Assembly: GCA_938017885.1 (NCBI GenBank) | Contig: CALIJD010000125.1 | Span: 1-5,854 of the forward strand | Source: an uncultured Granulicatella sp. | GTDB taxonomy: Bacteria; Bacillota; Bacilli; Lactobacillales; Aerococcaceae | Direction: 5' to 3' | DNA length: 5,854 nucleotides | In this document: positions 1 to 5,849 of the stretch, one piece after another | Layout: each line of letters begins with the position of its first letter | Position numbering within the stretch: position 1 is the stretch's first letter | Position numbers and translations under genes: made by a program | The notes under the pieces: model-generated | What the model saw: the letters and a program-made list of their open reading frames with translations, nothing else | Told to the model about the DNA's origin: nothing | Database searches by the model: none

Positions 1-2503
1 CGATTTGCTTATCAGGATATTTATTATAGGTCTTTTTACCTTCGCTATAACCTTGTACGCTATATAATTGTTTGATATGTGGTTGAGAATACTCATTGGT
101 CATATCATCCGAACCAAATAACATTTCGCCATTGATTACTTTTGCATAACTGACATTATCTTTTACCGTTCCAAATGGCCATGTTTTACTTGCAAATGCC
201 GCTGATTGAATAGGTTCTCTTACACGAATGATTCCTTTCGCAACGGACTGCGTTAGAGAACCTTTCGTCCCCGTCAAATAATCTCCAATCATTCCGTACT
301 CAACATAGGGCACTAATAAACTAGCACGGACTTTATTCCCTGTTAAAGTAGCATCGACATAAGCTCGTCTTACAATGGCACGGTAATTTTTATCTGCAAT
401 CCCTCCTAAATTAGAGGCATTTCCACTGGTTGAATGTAATTTTCCGATAAAAGCAACATTTTCAATGCGTGTGCCTTCATTCATATAATTGACAATCCCT
501 GCCACATTGTTTCGACCAGAAATAGAACCTGTTACTTTAACATCTTCAATCACTGAAGTTCCATTCATCGTTTGGGCAACCGTTGCGATATCATCTTGAT
601 TCTTTTGATCCATATCCACATTTTCAAAATTCACATTTTTAATAGTTGCATTCTTAATGACATTGAATAATGGATGCTCCAAGTCTTTAATCGCAAAACG
701 TTTGCCATCTTCACTTAAGAGTTTTCCGGTAAATTCTGCTTTAATATATGATTTTCCTTGAGAGGCTACATTACGCGCACTCATACTTTGACCAAGTCTA
801 AATTCTCCTGTCGGATTTTCACGAATCGCATTCACTAAGTCTTCAAAATCATAATACACATTTCCCACATGGGTTCTTGGTTTTTCGATAAAGTAAGTAT
901 ATACATCATCAAAAGTTTGGTTTTTCTGACGATCCACTAAATTTTCAGCCATGGCTGTCACTTTATAGACTTCTTTTCCGTTTGAGGCAATTTCTTCAAT
1001 CGTTTTTACCGCTAATAAAGTTGTTTTATGATTTTCAGAAGTGATTTTTAAATAATAATGACTGGTGTCTGTTGGAACAGATGTCAATCGAGTTTCGTTA
1101 TGTTCCTCTTGATTTTCGTATCTAACCAAACGAACTTCTCTCACATCTTTAATTTCAATTTTCTTTAGTTCTAATCGAACCGTTTGATCTTCCAACAGTT
1201 GCGTTTCCGTGCCATTCCCTCTATCAAATGTCATTGATGTAGATAGAGTATAGTCTTTATAGTAATCAAAACCTTCTAGAACAGAGTGTAATTCATTCTC
1301 TGAAAGGGTTATTTCTTTTTCAACTTTGCCTTCTTTTTTTAAGGTGAGGGTAATCGATTGAATGGTAACGCCTTCTGGTTTCGTTAATGAATAATCCACT
1401 TCAACCGTGCGTTTTAAATCATTTTTTTGTAAAGAACGAATCGATAAGACTGGTTTTTCTAGTTCTTTCGTTCCTTTTTTAATAATCTTATTTTCAGCTG
1501 GTTCTATAATGGTTTCTTCTACACTAGGTGCTTCAGAAGTTTTTTCCCCTTTAACGGTTTTAAACGTTTTTGTAATTTTTTTACGTCCTTCTTTACCATT
1601 TTTTAAAACGGTCATCGTTCCTTTTGGTAAAGTCGCATCCTCTTCAACGATTTCTTTAAAAGGAATACTTTCAAAGGTTTCTTCAGAGGTTGTTCCGTCA
1701 ATGGCTTTTGTGCCTTGAATGATTTTCTTCGGTTTGGCTTGTTTGATGACTTCTTCAGTGATATGAATTGGGTCTCCAACTTTAATGCCATTCACTGTTT
1801 TATAATGTTTTGTGAGGATAGATTGTCCCTTTTCACCTTCTTGAAGGATTGTTACATCGTCTGTATATTTAGAAGAATCTTCTGTAATTTCAGTCGAAAA
1901 ATCAACATCAACCATCTCTTTTTCTTCAACAACAGCTTCTACCACTGTGTTTTCTTTTGTTCCGACTGCTACAATTTCATCCACAGCAGGCTTCGAGATA
2001 GTGGATTCAATTATTTTTCTTTCTTCAAGTCCATTGTTTTCTCGTACTTCTGTAAAGACTGTCCGTTCTCCATTTGTTCCTTGTTGGAGGACTTTCGTTT
2101 CTCCTTTAGGAAGAGTCACATCATTTTGAACGATTTTTCCATGAAGAATTGGTTCAACGGTTATTTCTAATTTAGGTTTATTCACAGTAGGAGAGGGTTC
2201 TCCCTCTTCAGGAGTTACTCTAGTTTCTACATTAGGAACCGTTGTTTCTTCTTTTGTTCCATTAGAAACTACTTCAGGAACTGCTTCTTTTGTGATAATA
2301 GAGTCAACGATTACTTTTACTTCTTTTCCATTTTCAATACGAATTTCGGTAAAAATAGTTCGTTCTCCATCTACACCTTTTTGAAGAATTTTTGTTTCTC
2401 CTTTTGGAAGAGTCGCATCATTTTGAACCGTTGTGGCATAAGGAATAACTTCCTTTGTCACTTCTAATCTAGGTTTGTTCCCAGTTGAAGAAATTATCTT
2501 CAT
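1..2503 (-). CDS. IgA1 protease/Zmp-like M26 metalloprotease, G5 repeats and M26 N-terminal region (3' part of frameshifted gene, runs off left edge)
   Basis: I translated this frame by hand: 834 codons without a stop, still open at base 1. It holds four G5-like repeats (codons ~10-85, 109-184, 187-266, 274-346; endings such as SNGTKE, AVGTKE, IIQGTK, IIKKGTK). From codon ~351 it resembles the region before the catalytic domain of streptococcal M26 proteases (IgA1 protease, ZmpB): RTVEVDYSL, FDYYKDYTLST, GNVYYDFEDLVNAIRENPTG, and a beta-helix-like stretch (ATIKNVNFENV, VAGIVNYM, NASNLGGIAD). The zinc motif HExxH is expected further on, outside the window. In this family the protease acts at the cell surface on host proteins; whether the substrate is IgA1 cannot be told here. 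The ATG at 2503 has no Shine-Dalgarno sequence and lies inside the linker, so I read this as the frameshifted continuation of the gene starting at 3104, not a separate gene. Family sure, substrate not. Confidence 0.88.
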   Translation of the reverse strand, partial: MKIISSTGNKPRLEVTKEVIPYATTVQNDATLPKGETKILQKGVDGERTIFTEIRIENGKEVKVIVDSIITKEAVPEVVSNGTKEETTVPNVETRVTPEEGEPSPTVNKPKLEITVEPILHGKIVQNDVTLPKGETKVLQQGTNGERTVFTEVRENNGLEERKIIESTISKPAVDEIVAVGTKENTVVEAVVEEKEMVDVDFSTEITEDSSKYTDDVTILQEGEKGQSILTKHYKTVNGIKVGDPIHITEEVIKQAKPKKIIQGTKAIDGTTSEETFESIPFKEIVEEDATLPKGTMTVLKNGKEGRKKITKTFKTVKGEKTSEAPSVEETIIEPAENKIIKKGTKELEKPVLSIRSLQKNDLKRTVEVDYSLTKPEGVTIQSITLTLKKEGKVEKEITLSENELHSVLEGFDYYKDYTLSTSMTFDRGNGTETQLLEDQTVRLELKKIEIKDVREVRLVRYENQEEHNETRLTSVPTDTSHYYLKITSENHKTTLLAVKTIEEIASNGKEVYKVTAMAENLVDRQKNQTFDDVYTYFIEKPRTHVGNVYYDFEDLVNAIRENPTGEFRLGQSMSARNVASQGKSYIKAEFTGKLLSEDGKRFAIKDLEHPLFNVIKNATIKNVNFENVDMDQKNQDDIATVAQTMNGTSVIEDVKVTGSISGRNNVAGIVNYMNEGTRIENVAFIGKLHSTSGNASNLGGIADKNYRAIVRRAYVDATLTGNKVRASLLVPYVEYGMIGDYLTGTKGSLTQSVAKGIIRVREPIQSAAFASKTWPFGTVKDNVSYAKVINGEMLFGSDDMTNEYSQPHIKQLYSVQGYSEGKKTYNKYPDKQI
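1466..2476 (-). repeat. Four tandem G5-like repeats in the M26 protease
   Basis: The units lie at about 2249-2476, 1952-2179, 1706-1945 and 1466-1684. Units 1 and 2 are closest: both carry VQND.TLPKGETK.LQ.G..GERT.FTE.R, and they repeat with a period of 99 codons (297 bp). Units 3 and 4 are more diverged but keep the middle pattern (DDVTILQEGEKG, EDATLPKGTMTVLKNGKEG) and the closing GTK. G5 repeats are known in Gram-positive surface proteins and in IgA1 proteases, where they are extended spacers with possible glycan or zinc-dependent adhesive roles. The similarity of units 1 and 2 at DNA level makes this region prone to recombination. Boundaries are approximate. Confidence 0.82.
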
Positions 2504-3104
2504 TTGGAGTATCTGGAGCTTTAACGGTTGTACTTGTTGTATGATTTTGAATAGTTTCGGTAGTATTTGCAGTTGATGTTTCTGATGGAGTAGTTGGTTG
2601 TAGTTGTTTTTTTGTTTCTACATACCCCACATATTCATACCCATCGATTTGGATGATTCCTTCTTGAGTTGGTTCATGAATGGTCTTACTGAAATCTATC
2701 GCAAATACAGTAGAAGGAATAAAGATAGCCATCCCCGCAGTAGTGAAAAGAATCGCTCCTAGAATCTTATTTTTCTTTTTCTTAGAAATGACCAGGATGA
2801 TACTTGATGCTGCTAGAGCTAATCCGCCTAATACAAAAGAAGTTGGATTTGTTTGTGTACCTGTATGAGGTAAAACTCCCATTGTCTTTTTATATACTAA
2901 ATAATAAACTTCCTCCTCTTGTGGAGGTACTTCATAGTGAATCAACTGCTTTTCTTCATCACTTAAGCTAGCATAATCCAAATAATGATACTGTGTAGTC
3001 CCCGCAGCATTTACTGTAGTGCCCATACCAAAAAATGCTGAACCAATTAATACAGATCCAGCATATTTCTTTATTTTTCGAATCGAAAAAATTTCTTTCT
3101 TCAT
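2469..3104 (-). CDS. Export and anchoring N-terminus of the same M26 (IgA1 protease/Zmp-like) protein, cut short by a frameshift
   Basis: 211 codons as read. Residues 1-34 are a YSIRK-type signal peptide (FSIRK at 6-10, GSVLIG at 16-21, probable cleavage after VNA or NAA at 31-34). A sortase motif LPHTG lies at 78-82, followed by two hydrophobic segments (~89-107 and ~113-136) separated by KKKKNK. Then comes GYEYVGYV (155-162) and a Thr/Ser/Pro/Glu-rich linker (~165-204). An LPXTG near the N-terminus with two membrane helices and then the extracellular protease is typical of streptococcal IgA1 protease/ZmpB-type proteins, unlike the usual C-terminal anchor. The start is supported by AAAGGAAGGG at 3111-3120, six bases upstream. 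The last seven residues (FFNWEQT) are out of frame. Dropping one T at 2491-2493 gives NEDNSSTGNKPRLEVT and joins the G5 frame, for a predicted 1,034 residues inside the window. As it stands the product would be a short membrane protein without protease. Confidence 0.88.
   Translation of the reverse strand: MKKEIFSIRKIKKYAGSVLIGSAFFGMGTTVNAAGTTQYHYLDYASLSDEEKQLIHYEVPPQEEEVYYLVYKKTMGVLPHTGTQTNPTSFVLGGLALAASSIILVISKKKKNKILGAILFTTAGMAIFIPSTVFAIDFSKTIHEPTQEGIIQIDGYEYVGYVETKKQLQPTTPSETSTANTTETIQNHTTSTTVKAPDTPNEDNFFNWEQT
2491..2493 (-). other. Frameshift site splitting the M26 protease gene
   Basis: The minus strand reads GAT AAT TTC TTC AAC TGG and reaches a TAG at 2469-2471. Skipping one T of the TTT run puts ACT GGG AAC AAA CCT AGA TTA in frame. 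That matches the start of the second G5 repeat (ACT GTG AAT AAA CCT AAA TTA), so the downstream frame is the genuine one. The run is only three bases, too short for a typical slipped-strand phase switch, and no -1 slippery heptamer fits because a +1 shift is needed. The exact base is uncertain within about 20 bases, since both frames are open around it. Confidence 0.8.
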
Positions 3105-3110
3105 AGTGAA

Positions 3111-3120
3111 CCCTTCCTTT
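3111..3120 (-). promoter_or_regulatory. Ribosome binding site of the M26 protease gene
   Basis: The minus strand reads AAAGGAAGGG and then TTCACT before the ATG at 3104. This strong purine-rich site at normal spacing fixes the start of the gene. Nothing comparable precedes the internal ATG at 2503. Confidence 0.85.
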
Positions 3121-3165
3121 AACCCCTAATCCTTTTAGAAAACTAATCTTAAAATATTGCAACTC

Positions 3166-3174
3166 ATTATAACA
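3166..3174 (-). promoter_or_regulatory. Extended -10 promoter for the M26 protease gene
   Basis: The minus strand carries TGTTATAAT, a perfect TATAAT with the TGn extension, about 60 bases upstream of the start codon. No good TTGACA lies 16-18 bases upstream (the hexamer there is CTAGGA), but extended -10 promoters often do without one. The transcript would start near 3159 with a leader of about 55 bases. Confidence 0.6.
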
Positions 3175-3223
3175 CATTTTATTAAAAATCCTAGCTAACA
3201 GTTCTTATAAAAAACATAATCAT

Positions 3224-3252
3224 TTCATACAAATTTTTCTTTGATGTATCAA
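3224..3252 (-). promoter_or_regulatory. Possible second promoter with its -35 inside the palindrome
   Basis: The minus strand shows TTGATA (3247-3252), exactly 17 bases, then TATGAA (3224-3229). The -35 matches consensus at five of six positions and the -10 at four of six. The -35 overlaps the arm of the 34-bp palindrome, which would make sense for repression. In AT-rich DNA such matches are common, so this is tentative. Confidence 0.3.
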
Positions 3253-3278
3253 AAATGATACGTATCATTTTTGATACA
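3245..3278. promoter_or_regulatory. Perfect 34-bp palindrome, probable double operator
   Basis: The two 17-base halves are exact reverse complements with no spacer. Each half is itself an inverted repeat: GTATCA-AAAA-TGATAC and GTATCA-TTTT-TGATAC. This gives two adjacent 16-bp dyads, with a third dyad TGATACGTATCA across the centre. It sits 26 bp beyond the terminator stem and 71 bp upstream of the protease -10 box, and it can overlap a distal -35. The symmetry suggests a site for a dimeric or tetrameric repressor or activator. I do not recognise the motif as that of a named regulator. It has no GC-rich stem and U-tract arrangement, so it is not a typical terminator. Confidence 0.65.
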
Positions 3279-3298
3279 CTCATCCGATTAAAAACTAT

Positions 3299-3337
3299 AA
3301 AAATAGCTCCTACAAAGCAACTGTAGGAGCTGTATTT
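3299..3337 (-). terminator. Intrinsic terminator of the core-MetE/cyclase cluster (works in both directions)
   Basis: A perfect 10-bp stem, AGCTCCTACA (3305-3314) and TGTAGGAGCT (3322-3331), closes a 7-base loop. On the minus strand it is followed by ATTTTTATAGTTTTT, and on the plus strand by GTATTTTTT. It begins 14 bases after the stop codon of the second core-MetE gene, so it ends that transcription unit and isolates the protease gene from it. Confidence 0.9.
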
Positions 3338-3345
3338 TTTATAAT

Positions 3346-4485
3346 TTATCCCCAAACTTCATGAACGATTTCGTCGATCAGTTTTAATTTATCCCATTGG
3401 GCTTCAATCGTTAAGATATTGCCTTCTTCTGTAGAAGAGAATCCACATTGAGGGCTGAGGCATAATTGTTCAAGAGGAACGTACTGACTGGCTTCTTTAA
3501 TACGAGCGATAACTTCGCGTTTATCTTCTAAGTCCCCTGATTTAGAAGTGATTAAACCAAGAACGACTTTTTGGTCTTTAATATAGCGAAGGGGAGTAAA
3601 GTCACCAGCACGGTCACTATCATATTCCAAGAAGAATCCATCCACACGGCAATGACCAAATAGCGTCTTCGCCACTGGTTCATAACCACCGCTAGAGAAC
3701 CATGTTGAGCGGAAGTTTCCGCGGCAAATATGCATATTCACCACTAAATCTTCAGGTTTCCATTCAATCACACGGTTTAATACATCTACATAGTCCCGAG
3801 CGATTTGTTCGAGGTCAAATCCACGTGCTTCGTACGCTTCACGTTTGTCTAATGCACAGAATTCTCCCCAGCTAGTGTCGTCTAATTGAATATTGCGGCA
3901 TCCTAAGTCGTAGAAGCATTGTAGCGCCTTACGATAAGCTGCCACCACATCATCATAGAAGAGGGCTTCATTGTCTTTATAGCGCTCAATGGGTACATAG
4001 TTTTTCTCACGAACTTGCGTAATCAAATGCAACATACTTGGTGAAGGAATCGTTAATTTCACCGGTGTATCGCCAGCGTGCTCTTTTAAGAATTTAAAGT
4101 GTTTTACGAATGGATGGTTTTCAGAGAAATCCACTTTCCCAACAATACGTAATGTTTTTGGCTTCACATCTTTATCTTTGAATTGAACAGAGAAGTGGTC
4201 TACTTCAACAAGTTCAACCCCCTCTAAGTGTTCCAAGAAATCTAAGTGCCAGAATGCACGACGGAATTCACCGTCAGTGACAGACTTGAGGCCGAGTTCT
4301 TTTTCTTTCTCGATTAAAGCAATGATTTCTTCGTTTTCAACGCGTTCGAGTTCTTCACTAGAGATTTCTCCTGCACTAAATTTCGCACGGGCTTCTTTTA
4401 GACGTTCGGGACGTAAGAAACTTCCTACGTGATCGAGTCTAAAGGGTGCTTTTTGACAACAGCTACAGTTTTCGTGATTTGACAT
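3346..4485 (-). CDS. Core-MetE (YxjG/YxjH-like) cobalamin-independent methionine synthase family protein
   Basis: A complete protein of 379 residues, about the usual length for YxjG/YxjH-type proteins, which match only the C-terminal catalytic barrel of MetE. The family signature DHVGSFLRP is at 18-26 and LDD at 201-203. The four zinc ligands known in MetE appear conserved: H252 and C254 in MHICRGN, E287 in LEYDSDRAGDF, and C347 in SPQCGF. The likely role is cytosolic methyl transfer to homocysteine or a related thiol. The methyl donor is uncertain, because the folate-binding N-terminal half of true MetE is absent. AGGA (4492-4495) six bases upstream supports the ATG. It lies 18 bases after the cyclase stop, so the two are co-transcribed, and the terminator follows directly. 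The N-terminal CSCC (7-10) is not part of the family core. Annotation pipelines usually call such proteins 5-methyltetrahydropteroyltriglutamate--homocysteine methyltransferase, which overstates the evidence. Confidence 0.93.
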   Translation of the reverse strand: MSNHENCSCCQKAPFRLDHVGSFLRPERLKEARAKFSAGEISSEELERVENEEIIALIEKEKELGLKSVTDGEFRRAFWHLDFLEHLEGVELVEVDHFSVQFKDKDVKPKTLRIVGKVDFSENHPFVKHFKFLKEHAGDTPVKLTIPSPSMLHLITQVREKNYVPIERYKDNEALFYDDVVAAYRKALQCFYDLGCRNIQLDDTSWGEFCALDKREAYEARGFDLEQIARDYVDVLNRVIEWKPEDLVVNMHICRGNFRSTWFSSGGYEPVAKTLFGHCRVDGFFLEYDSDRAGDFTPLRYIKDQKVVLGLITSKSGDLEDKREVIARIKEASQYVPLEQLCLSPQCGFSSTEEGNILTIEAQWDKLKLIDEIVHEVWG

Positions 4486-4503
4486 GTGGTTTCCTCTTTT
4501 TGT

Positions 4504-5256
4504 TTATTCAGCTTCTGGTAAATACGCAATGGCGCGAACAGGTGACCCTGGAGTCCGTTTCCAGTTTGGATATGAAATTGAAATTACCGCACCCACTGCA
4601 GGAACTTGGTCAAGGTTTGCTAATACTTCGATTTGGAAGATATTTTGGCTTAATAAGTAATATTCGTTTGTTAAACCATGCGCTGCTGCATGAACACCTG
4701 AGTCTGTATCTAATGTTTCGTGACCAACGGCTTTCACATGACGTTCGTGGATTAGGAATTCAAGCGCATCTTTTGCCCAACCTGGAGTGTGTTGAACATC
4801 GTTTTCGTCTAAATTACGAACTTCGTCTTGGCTTGGCCAGCGATGTGACCAGTCACTACGGAATGCAACAAAGGCACCAGGCTGTATTTGTCCGTATTCT
4901 TCTTCAAACGCTAAAACATCTGCTTTTGTTAATTCGTAATTTGGATTTTCGGCTACTTCTTTTGAACGGTCGATAACGTAGAGTGGTAATAATAAATCTT
5001 TCAACTCGATTTCATCGAGGAAGCGTCCGCCTTCATAGAAGTGGCAAGGTGGGTCGATATGCGTACCGTATTGTGTCACTACGGATAGTTGTTGCACGTG
5101 GAATCCATCTTTTAATGTAAATAAATCTTTTTGTTCCAATGCTGGTAGAGCAGGGAAGTGAGGGCTATCAGCATCGATTTGATGGCTTAAGTTTATCCAG
5201 TTTGCTTGTTTTAATGTTTCGTAAACTTTTGCTAATTGTTGTTGAAATGCTGACAT
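4504..5256 (-). CDS. Cyclase family protein (KynB-like, PF04199 metal-dependent hydrolase)
   Basis: A protein of 250 residues from the chosen start (253 from the upstream ATG at 5265). Numbering from that upstream ATG, the family metal motif HxDxxxH appears as H69, D71 and H75 in YGTHIDPPCHF. A second conserved block, GHETLDTDSG, is at 181-190, with H192 and H196 close by, and a structural motif RSDWS is at 137-140. The family includes bacterial kynurenine formamidase (KynB) and other zinc or manganese hydrolases, probably cytosolic. No tryptophan-degradation genes are nearby, so kynurenine formamidase is not supported and the substrate is unknown. I prefer the ATG at 5256 because AAAGGA (5265-5270) is 8 bases from it but overlaps the ATG at 5265. 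It sits between two core-MetE paralogues, 18 bases before the second, which suggests a linked metabolic role. Confidence 0.92.
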   Translation of the reverse strand: MSAFQQQLAKVYETLKQANWINLSHQIDADSPHFPALPALEQKDLFTLKDGFHVQQLSVVTQYGTHIDPPCHFYEGGRFLDEIELKDLLLPLYVIDRSKEVAENPNYELTKADVLAFEEEYGQIQPGAFVAFRSDWSHRWPSQDEVRNLDENDVQHTPGWAKDALEFLIHERHVKAVGHETLDTDSGVHAAAHGLTNEYYLLSQNIFQIEVLANLDQVPAVGAVISISYPNWKRTPGSPVRAIAYLPEAE

Positions 5257-5264
5257 AGTATTCA

Positions 5265-5270
5265 TCCTTT
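5265..5270 (-). promoter_or_regulatory. Ribosome binding site deciding the cyclase start
   Basis: The minus strand reads AAAGGATGAATACTATG. The first ATG (5263-5265) shares a base with the AGGA, leaving no spacing. The second ATG (5254-5256) is 8 bases away, near the optimum. This favours the second start, giving MSAFQQQ as the N-terminus. Confidence 0.7.
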
Positions 5271-5281
5271 CTAAATAGGGG

Positions 5282-5318
5282 AAGGCTGTGGTTCAAAAGT
5301 TATTCTCCCCACAGCCTT
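5282..5318. terminator. 10-bp hairpin between the first core-MetE gene and the cyclase; terminator-like on the plus strand
   Basis: AAGGCTGTGG (5282-5291) and CCACAGCCTT (5309-5318) pair perfectly around a 17-base loop. On the plus strand the stem runs into TTTTTGTT, like an intrinsic terminator, yet no plus-strand gene reaches it. On the minus strand, the direction of the genes, it is followed by CCCCTATTTAG without a U-tract. There it more likely acts as a partial attenuator, an mRNA stability or processing element, or a structure just upstream of the cyclase ribosome binding site. Confidence 0.5.
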
Positions 5319-5354
5319 TTTGTTCGTTTTATAATGCGAGGCTTATTCTCCCCA
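5300..5354 (-). repeat. 12-bp direct repeat of the gene end in the intergenic spacer
   Basis: The last codons of the first core-MetE gene plus stop read TGGGGAGAATAA (5343-5354). The same 12 bases recur at 5300-5311, inside the hairpin, with loosely similar flanks (GAGGTT against AGGCTG). It could be a small duplication or chance. Confidence 0.4.
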
Positions 5355-5849
5355 AACCTCACGAGCGATTTCAGTAATCAATGCAATTTTCTTCCATTGA
5401 TCTTCTTCTTTAATGACATTTCCTTCTTCTGTTGAAGCAAATCCACATTGAGTACTTAAGTATAAGTTTTCAAGTGGCACGTATTGGCTAGCTTCTTTAA
5501 TACGAGCGATGACTTCATCTTTGTCTTCTAAATCTGCAAATTTTGAAGTTAAGAGTCCTAATACGACTTTCTTCTCGTTACCCACTTTAGCAAGAGGCTT
5601 GAAGTCGCCGGCACGGTCTGTATCGTATTCTAAGTAGTACGCATGTACGTGTTCGCCTGCTAATAGCTCATCTTCGACTTTTTCATATCCCCCTTGAGAA
5701 ATCCATGTTGAGTGGAAGTTACCGCGGCAAACGTGTGTGTTCACTACTAGGTCTTTTGGTAATACATCAAGAACTGAGTTGTTCAATTGTAATGCACGAC
5801 CTGCAAAGTCACGACGAACCTCTTCTAATGGACGATCTGCATTGAAACG
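5343..5849 (-). CDS. Core-MetE (YxjG/YxjH-like) methionine synthase family protein, C-terminal part, incomplete or broken upstream
   Basis: The frame gives 168 residues after an in-frame TAA at 5850-5852. It corresponds to the C-terminal ~45% of the 379-residue paralogue downstream and is about 65% identical to it over ~136 residues. The zinc ligands are present: His and Cys in NTHVCRGN, Glu in LEYDTDRAGDF, and Cys in STQCGF. Homology continues through the sequence before the TTG at 5786 (RFNADRPLEEVRRDFAGRAL) right up to the stop. That TTG is therefore not the real start, and the conserved LDD motif should lie just outside the window. The stop three bases from the edge means either a mutation in the gene or an error at a contig end; one extra A would read TCT AAA CGT and open the frame. 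It is the upstream gene of the cluster, 86 bases before the cyclase start. Enzyme family certain, intactness unknown. Confidence 0.82.
   Translation of the reverse strand, partial: RFNADRPLEEVRRDFAGRALQLNNSVLDVLPKDLVVNTHVCRGNFHSTWISQGGYEKVEDELLAGEHVHAYYLEYDTDRAGDFKPLAKVGNEKKVVLGLLTSKFADLEDKDEVIARIKEASQYVPLENLYLSTQCGFASTEEGNVIKEEDQWKKIALITEIAREVWGE

Larger units (their letters stand above)
3105..3345. other. Intergenic region between the metabolic cluster and the protease gene
   Basis: This AT-rich stretch of about 240 bases has no convincing gene. From right to left it holds the cluster terminator, the 34-bp palindrome, a possible distal promoter, the extended -10 promoter and the protease ribosome binding site. 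A short open frame across the protease start (2968-3177, minus strand) is in the wrong frame and is not a gene. Confidence 0.7.

Noticed and set aside
1407..2170. Open frames on the plus strand rich in Phe, Ser and Cys (1407-1718, 1715-2170, 1947-2129)
   Set aside because: They are antisense shadows of the G5-repeat region; the Phe/Ser bias is the complement of the Lys/Glu-rich coding strand.
2485..2500. Programmed ribosomal frameshifting at the split in the protease gene
   Set aside because: A +1 shift would be needed, and I see neither a slippery run with a weak or slow codon nor a stimulating structure. An ordinary indel is simpler.
2501..2503. ATG at 2503 as an independent start of a G5 protein
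   Set aside because: There is no Shine-Dalgarno sequence before it, it would lack a signal peptide, and the frame joins the N-terminal gene by a one-base shift.
2680..2868. A 62-codon open frame on the plus strand
   Set aside because: It is antisense to the LPXTG and membrane region of the protease gene, with no ribosome binding site or family resemblance.
2968..3177. A 69-codon open frame on the minus strand across the protease start
   Set aside because: It overlaps the signal-peptide region in another frame, covers the promoter, and has no family resemblance.
3245..3278. Palindrome as an intrinsic terminator or insertion-sequence end
   Set aside because: The stem is almost all A/T, has no loop and no distinct T-tract after it. 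No transposase or target-site duplication is nearby, and a proper terminator already lies next to it.
4446..4976. A 176-codon open frame on the plus strand
   Set aside because: It is antisense to the start of the core-MetE gene and the end of the cyclase. Its Leu/Arg-rich protein resembles no family, and the minus-strand genes are clearly real.
5257..5342. SAM (S-box) or T-box riboswitch before the cyclase
   Set aside because: Only about 85 bases are available and none of the conserved S-box or T-box sequence blocks are visible. The leader of the upstream core-MetE gene is outside the window.
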